64,000 nucleotides of DNA from Haloarcula halobia (GTDB lineage: Archaea; Halobacteriota; Halobacteria; Halobacteriales; Haloarculaceae). This document shows, piece after piece, positions 61,714-64,000 of this stretch (positions within the stretch are counted from its first letter, which is position 1; each line of letters starts with the position of its first letter). The stretch is from the NCBI RefSeq assembly GCF_029338255.1, contig NZ_CP119787.1:1550001-1614000 (forward strand). The letters are read 5' to 3'. The notes beneath the pieces are model-generated. The model had not been told where the DNA came from. It did not search any database and saw only the letters and a list, made by a program, of their open reading frames with translations. A program made the translations under genes and the position numbers.

Positions 61714-62234
61714 ACGTCCAGGTCGTCGAGGTTCACGTCGATGGCCTCGAGGTCCGACTCGTCCATCTGCTCGAGTTCCTCCTCGAGCCCCGGGATGGCC
61801 TCGGATCGACTCGGCGCTTCCGGGAGGGCCGTCGGGTCCTCGTCGACGTGTTCGAGGCCCTCGTAGCCCGCCGGCGCGCGCCCGCCGTCGACGAACCACT
61901 CGTGGAACGCCTCCTGCATGGCGGTGTCGCCGGCGTACTGCTCGCCGCCTTCCTCGCGGAACCAGTAGAGGAAGTCCGGTTCGTGCTCCGAACAGAGGAC
62001 CACCTCGCCGAGCGGTTCGCCGTAGATGACCTCGGCGACGTTACACTCCTCCGGGTGCTCGCGCCCCATCGAGAGCCAGCAGGCGTCACACGGGTCGACC
62101 ACCCGGTCTGCCAGCACCAGGATGCGCTGGCGTGTATCGGGTTCCATGGTCTTCAGCGGGCGGACGCGCCCGTTGGAGTCCAGGACGTCCGCGTCGAACC
62201 GCCAGCCCCGCAGACCGATGCTCACCTTGTCCAT
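61710..62234 (-). CDS. Cysteine-containing protein of unknown function, coupled to TrmJ (DUF7095-like)
   Basis: 174 residues. Central CDACWLSMGREHPEECNVAE has three Cys and a His that could bind zinc, then VVLCSEHEPDFLYWFREEG. The C-terminal 40 residues are highly acidic. Overlaps TrmJ by 4 bases, so it may help tRNA modification. From memory a haloarchaeal DUF7095-type protein; the number is uncertain. Confidence 0.75.
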   Translation of the reverse strand: MDKVSIGLRGWRFDADVLDSNGRVRPLKTMEPDTRQRILVLADRVVDPCDACWLSMGREHPEECNVAEVIYGEPLGEVVLCSEHEPDFLYWFREEGGEQYAGDTAMQEAFHEWFVDGGRAPAGYEGLEHVDEDPTALPEAPSRSEAIPGLEEELEQMDESDLEAIDVNLDDLDV

Positions 62235-62286
62235 ACCGGTGGCTAGTCGGTTGCGAGACTAAAAGAGCGCGATGTGGCTGCTGGTA

Positions 62287-62859
62287 CTAGCCCAGCAGGA
62301 GTTTCAACCACTTGTTGTTCTGCACGAACGACAACTGCTCGATGCGGCTGTCGAGCCCGAGGATGCGGCCGGAGCCGAACGCGCCGAGACCGAACAGCAG
62401 GGCGGCGTAGACGATGTGGTCGTCGACGACCCAGCCGTGTGCTAGCGGGAGACCGGCCAGCAGACCGCCCTGGAGCGCAGCCATCCAGTAGAATATCATC
62501 ATCACGGCGCCCCAGAACGCGGCGAACCGGACCGCCGCGCCCAACAGGAGTGCCAGGCCAGCCAACGTCAGGCCGAGCATGTTCAGCCAGTCGATGAGCG
62601 GGTTGCCGGCCATCGCGGCGAACAGGCCCGTGAAGGGGTTGCCCTCGGGGACAGCGTTCAACAGGAACCCGGCGGCTGTCCAGTTGTTCTCCGGGTTCGC
62701 GTCCATGTAGGTGACGAGTTTCGTGATGCCGCCCTGGAACAGCGTCCAGCCCATCACGATGCGCATGAAGAACAGGGAGTAGCCGACCCAGTTCTCCGAA
62801 TAGTCGAACTGTACGTCTCGGCCGAGGATTTCCGACTGTAGGGTTTGGCGAGTCGCCAT
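62287..62859 (-). CDS. DoxX family membrane protein
   Basis: 190 residues with four helices. YSLFFMRIVMGWTLFQGGIT is the family's first helix with the Lys after it, and LTLAGLALLLGAAVRFAAFW and ILGLDSRIEQLSFVQNNKWL close it. It is a paralogue of the DoxX gene at 19922 (RYYGLD/RILGLD and the basic tail correspond). Role unknown, possibly thiosulfate or sulfide redox at the quinone pool. Confidence 0.87.
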   Translation of the reverse strand: MATRQTLQSEILGRDVQFDYSENWVGYSLFFMRIVMGWTLFQGGITKLVTYMDANPENNWTAAGFLLNAVPEGNPFTGLFAAMAGNPLIDWLNMLGLTLAGLALLLGAAVRFAAFWGAVMMIFYWMAALQGGLLAGLPLAHGWVVDDHIVYAALLFGLGAFGSGRILGLDSRIEQLSFVQNNKWLKLLLG

Positions 62860-62880
62860 GTATAGTAGTTCAACAAGTCA

Positions 62881-62890
62881 GTATATTATT
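62881..62890 (-). promoter_or_regulatory. TATA box of the DoxX gene at 62859
   Basis: AATAATATAC on the minus strand, 22 to 31 bases upstream of the ATG; leaderless expected. Confidence 0.62.
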
Positions 62891-63168
62891 CTTTTTCCCG
62901 TTCTCGGTGCCTGAGAAGAGAACTCGACGGGTGATTTCGTCCCTCAATAGTGCGGTTTCGGCTGGTCTCGGGGCTTTCTGTGCCCGCCGCGACGGCTCGA
63001 TCGCCGATGTGTGCGTCGCCGGGCCTCGACCGGCCACGCGCTTCTCGCTCGCACCGGTCGTATGACCGATGCTCCCTCGTTGAATGCGCTGACGACGCTA
63101 CACGGCCGTATCAGAATACTGGTAACTAATCCGAACGTTCAGGACAAACAGGTGGCAGTAAGAGAAAA

Positions 63169-63174
63169 CTTATA
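63169..63174 (+). promoter_or_regulatory. TATA box upstream of the hairpin unit
   Basis: CTTATA; a transcript would start about 63195-63199. No gene start follows at a leaderless distance, so an RNA product is possible. Confidence 0.45.
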
Positions 63175-63196
63175 CCGGTGGCCTCGAAAACGTGTG

Positions 63197-63250
63197 ATGA
63201 AAGCCGAAAGGGCACCCGGGTAGGGGTACACGGACGTGCCACTTCGGCTC
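63197..63250 (+). ncRNA. Candidate small RNA with a long hairpin
   Basis: After a TATA at 63169 lies a hairpin: GCCGAA (63203-63208) pairs with TTCGGC (63243-63248) and GGCAC (63211-63215) with GTGCC (63236-63240) around a 20-base loop; the internal bulge is AG/AC. GTGATGA at 63194-63200 resembles a C box. It may be a small RNA or part of the mptE leader. Only 11-bp pairing and promoter position support it. Confidence 0.28.
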
Positions 63251-63259
63251 AAAACTCAC

Positions 63260-63265
63260 TTTATC
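63260..63265 (+). promoter_or_regulatory. TATA box of mptE
   Basis: TTTATC ending 26 bases before the ATG at 63292; leaderless start expected. Confidence 0.62.
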
Positions 63266-63291
63266 GAGAGACGACCCTGAGAGCACCTGCT

Positions 63292-63975
63292 ATGGAGTTC
63301 GAGACGTGGGAGCCGGTCTACGAATCGCTGCTCGCCGACTTCGGGTATCCGCGGCCCGGCGACGAACGCGCCCGTGACCGACTGGCGACGCTCCTGGCCG
63401 ACCAGTCGACCTACGACCTCGCGGACCTGTCGCTGGAGGGCGCGAGGGTGGCCATCGCCGGCGCCGGCCCCTCGCTCGAGGCCGAGGCCGACCGTGCCAG
63501 CGCCGCCGACGTCGTCCTCGCGGCCTCGACGGCGACTGACCGCCTCGAGAGAGTCGGTATCGCCGTCGACTGCATGGTGACCGACCTGGACAAGAACCCC
63601 GGGACCGGGCGGCAACTGACGGCGTCCGGACGTCCGGTCGTCGTCCACGCCCACGGCGACAACGTCCCGGCCCTCGAGCGGTGGGTCCCCGAGTACGACC
63701 CCGCGTTCGTCGTGCCGACGACGCAGGCCACACCGGCGGGACCGGTCCGGAACTTCGGGGGGTTCACCGACGGCGACCGGGCGGCGTTCCTCGCGGACCA
63801 CTTCGGCGCCGCAGAACTCGAGTTCGTGGGCTGGGACTTCGAGGACCCGAGCGTCGACGCAGCGAAGCGGCACAAACTCCGGTGGGCGGAACGCCTGCTC
63901 CACTGGCTCGAGCGGCGCCGCGGCGAACGCTTTCCCGTCCTGGACGGCCGGCGCGACGCCATCGACCCGATCTGA
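63292..63975 (+). CDS. mptE: 6-hydroxymethylpterin diphosphokinase (MptE-like)
   Basis: 227 residues from the ATG at 63292. Makes 6-hydroxymethyl-7,8-dihydropterin diphosphate for folate or methanopterin-type cofactor synthesis. IAGAGPSLEAEADRA is the glycine-rich diphosphate loop, VDCMVTDLDKNP the Asp motif, RNFGGFTDGDRAAFLADHFG and EFVGWDFEDPS the conserved C-terminal part. Such genes lie next to dihydropteroate synthase in haloarchaea, which fits the convergent stop at the right edge. Confidence 0.9.
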   Translation: MEFETWEPVYESLLADFGYPRPGDERARDRLATLLADQSTYDLADLSLEGARVAIAGAGPSLEAEADRASAADVVLAASTATDRLERVGIAVDCMVTDLDKNPGTGRQLTASGRPVVVHAHGDNVPALERWVPEYDPAFVVPTTQATPAGPVRNFGGFTDGDRAAFLADHFGAAELEFVGWDFEDPSVDAAKRHKLRWAERLLHWLERRRGERFPVLDGRRDAIDPI

Positions 63976-63976
63976 G

Positions 63977-64000
63977 TCAGGGCGCGAGGACGTCCATGGT
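63977..64000 (-). CDS. C-terminal end of a convergent gene (partial)
   Basis: A minus-strand frame enters from the right edge and stops at 63977 with the residues TMDVLAP. Only seven codons and the stop are visible. The place after mptE suggests a folate gene such as dihydropteroate synthase; this is a guess from neighbourhood alone. Confidence 0.3.
   Translation of the reverse strand, partial: TMDVLAP

Larger units (their letters stand above)
62860..63291. other. 432-base gap with two promoters and a long hairpin
   Basis: No protein gene convincing. Holds the minus-strand TATA of the DoxX gene (62881-62890), a + strand TATA (63169-63174) leading into a hairpin unit (63203-63248), and a + strand TATA for mptE (63260-63265). 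Confidence 0.55.

Noticed and set aside
63062-63223. A 53-residue frame before the mptE promoter
   Set aside because: It crosses a TATA box and the hairpin unit, and has no family pattern.
63194-63280. A C/D-box guide RNA (GTGATGA to CTGA)
   Set aside because: The boxes are about 80 bases apart, no inner D'/C' boxes were found, and the CTGA lies beyond the mptE TATA box.

Overview
The window is a GC-rich chromosomal segment of an extremely halophilic archaeon. The proteins are very rich in Asp and Glu. The gene set is archaeal: SRP19, Gar1, PAN, Fen1, GatE, a SPOUT-type TrmJ, MptE, class I fructose-1,6-bisphosphatase and geranylgeranyl reductase. Halocyanin stands beside a Rieske/cytochrome b complex, and many genes have a TATA-like box about 25-30 bases before the ATG, as expected for leaderless transcripts. 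A carboxyltransferase, a MaoC hydratase, a CitE-type lyase and glutamate dehydrogenase lie close together, which suggests a relative of Haloarcula (methylaspartate-cycle haloarchaea); this placement is an inference. No rRNA, tRNA, CRISPR array or intact insertion sequence was seen.

Layout. 1-16 kb is mostly carbon metabolism: a partial lipoprotein, acyl-CoA dehydrogenase, 3-hydroxyacyl-CoA dehydrogenase, fructose-1,6-bisphosphatase, a PGF-pre-PGF surface protein, a carboxyltransferase with an extra N-terminal segment, MaoC, CitE, glutamate dehydrogenase, and a small FAD protein. Inside it lies an AT-richer two-gene islet (about 8.0-9.85 kb) with an unrecognised membrane protein and a HAD phosphatase. 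16-22 kb holds a second acyl-CoA dehydrogenase, a stress protein, RtcB, a DoxX pair, a degenerate peroxiredoxin and endonuclease III. 22-29 kb is a respiratory cluster: halocyanin, Rieske protein and split cytochrome b surrounded by six small uncharacterised membrane proteins. 28.7-33.5 kb has a NAD-kinase-like protein, geranylgeranyl reductase, a helical protein with a prenyl-synthase-like Asp motif, and photolyase. 33.6-38.6 kb has a 2-oxoacid:ferredoxin oxidoreductase, a flavin reductase, a flavoprotein fossil and PAN. 38.7-44.3 kb has DUF420, an ABC exporter, a selenoprotein-W-like protein, a CtaA-CtaB fusion and CoxB. 44.3-52.7 kb mixes information processing (SRP19-Gar1-presenilin operon, Fen1) with small proteins and a regulatory gap rich in palindromes. 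52.7-55 kb has a phasin-like coiled coil and the wreck of a sugar ABC transporter. 55-64 kb has fumarase, a lipoprotein, GatE, a KaiC/DICT sensor, TrmJ, a DoxX protein and MptE.

How it fits together. Fatty-acid and CoA-ester enzymes, KorAB, fumarase, glutamate dehydrogenase and fructose-1,6-bisphosphatase form a central-carbon and gluconeogenesis set. Electrons enter a bc-type complex using halocyanin, with CoxB and haem O/A synthesis nearby. Clear decay marks are the frameshifted ATPase with its truncated permease (53.35-54.9 kb) and the flavoprotein fossil (37.0-37.26 kb). The best candidates for something undescribed are the AT-rich two-gene islet, a palindrome-covered promoter at 48.6 kb, GAA-loop hairpins inserted in frame in an acyl-CoA dehydrogenase, and a promoter-plus-hairpin unit before mptE.
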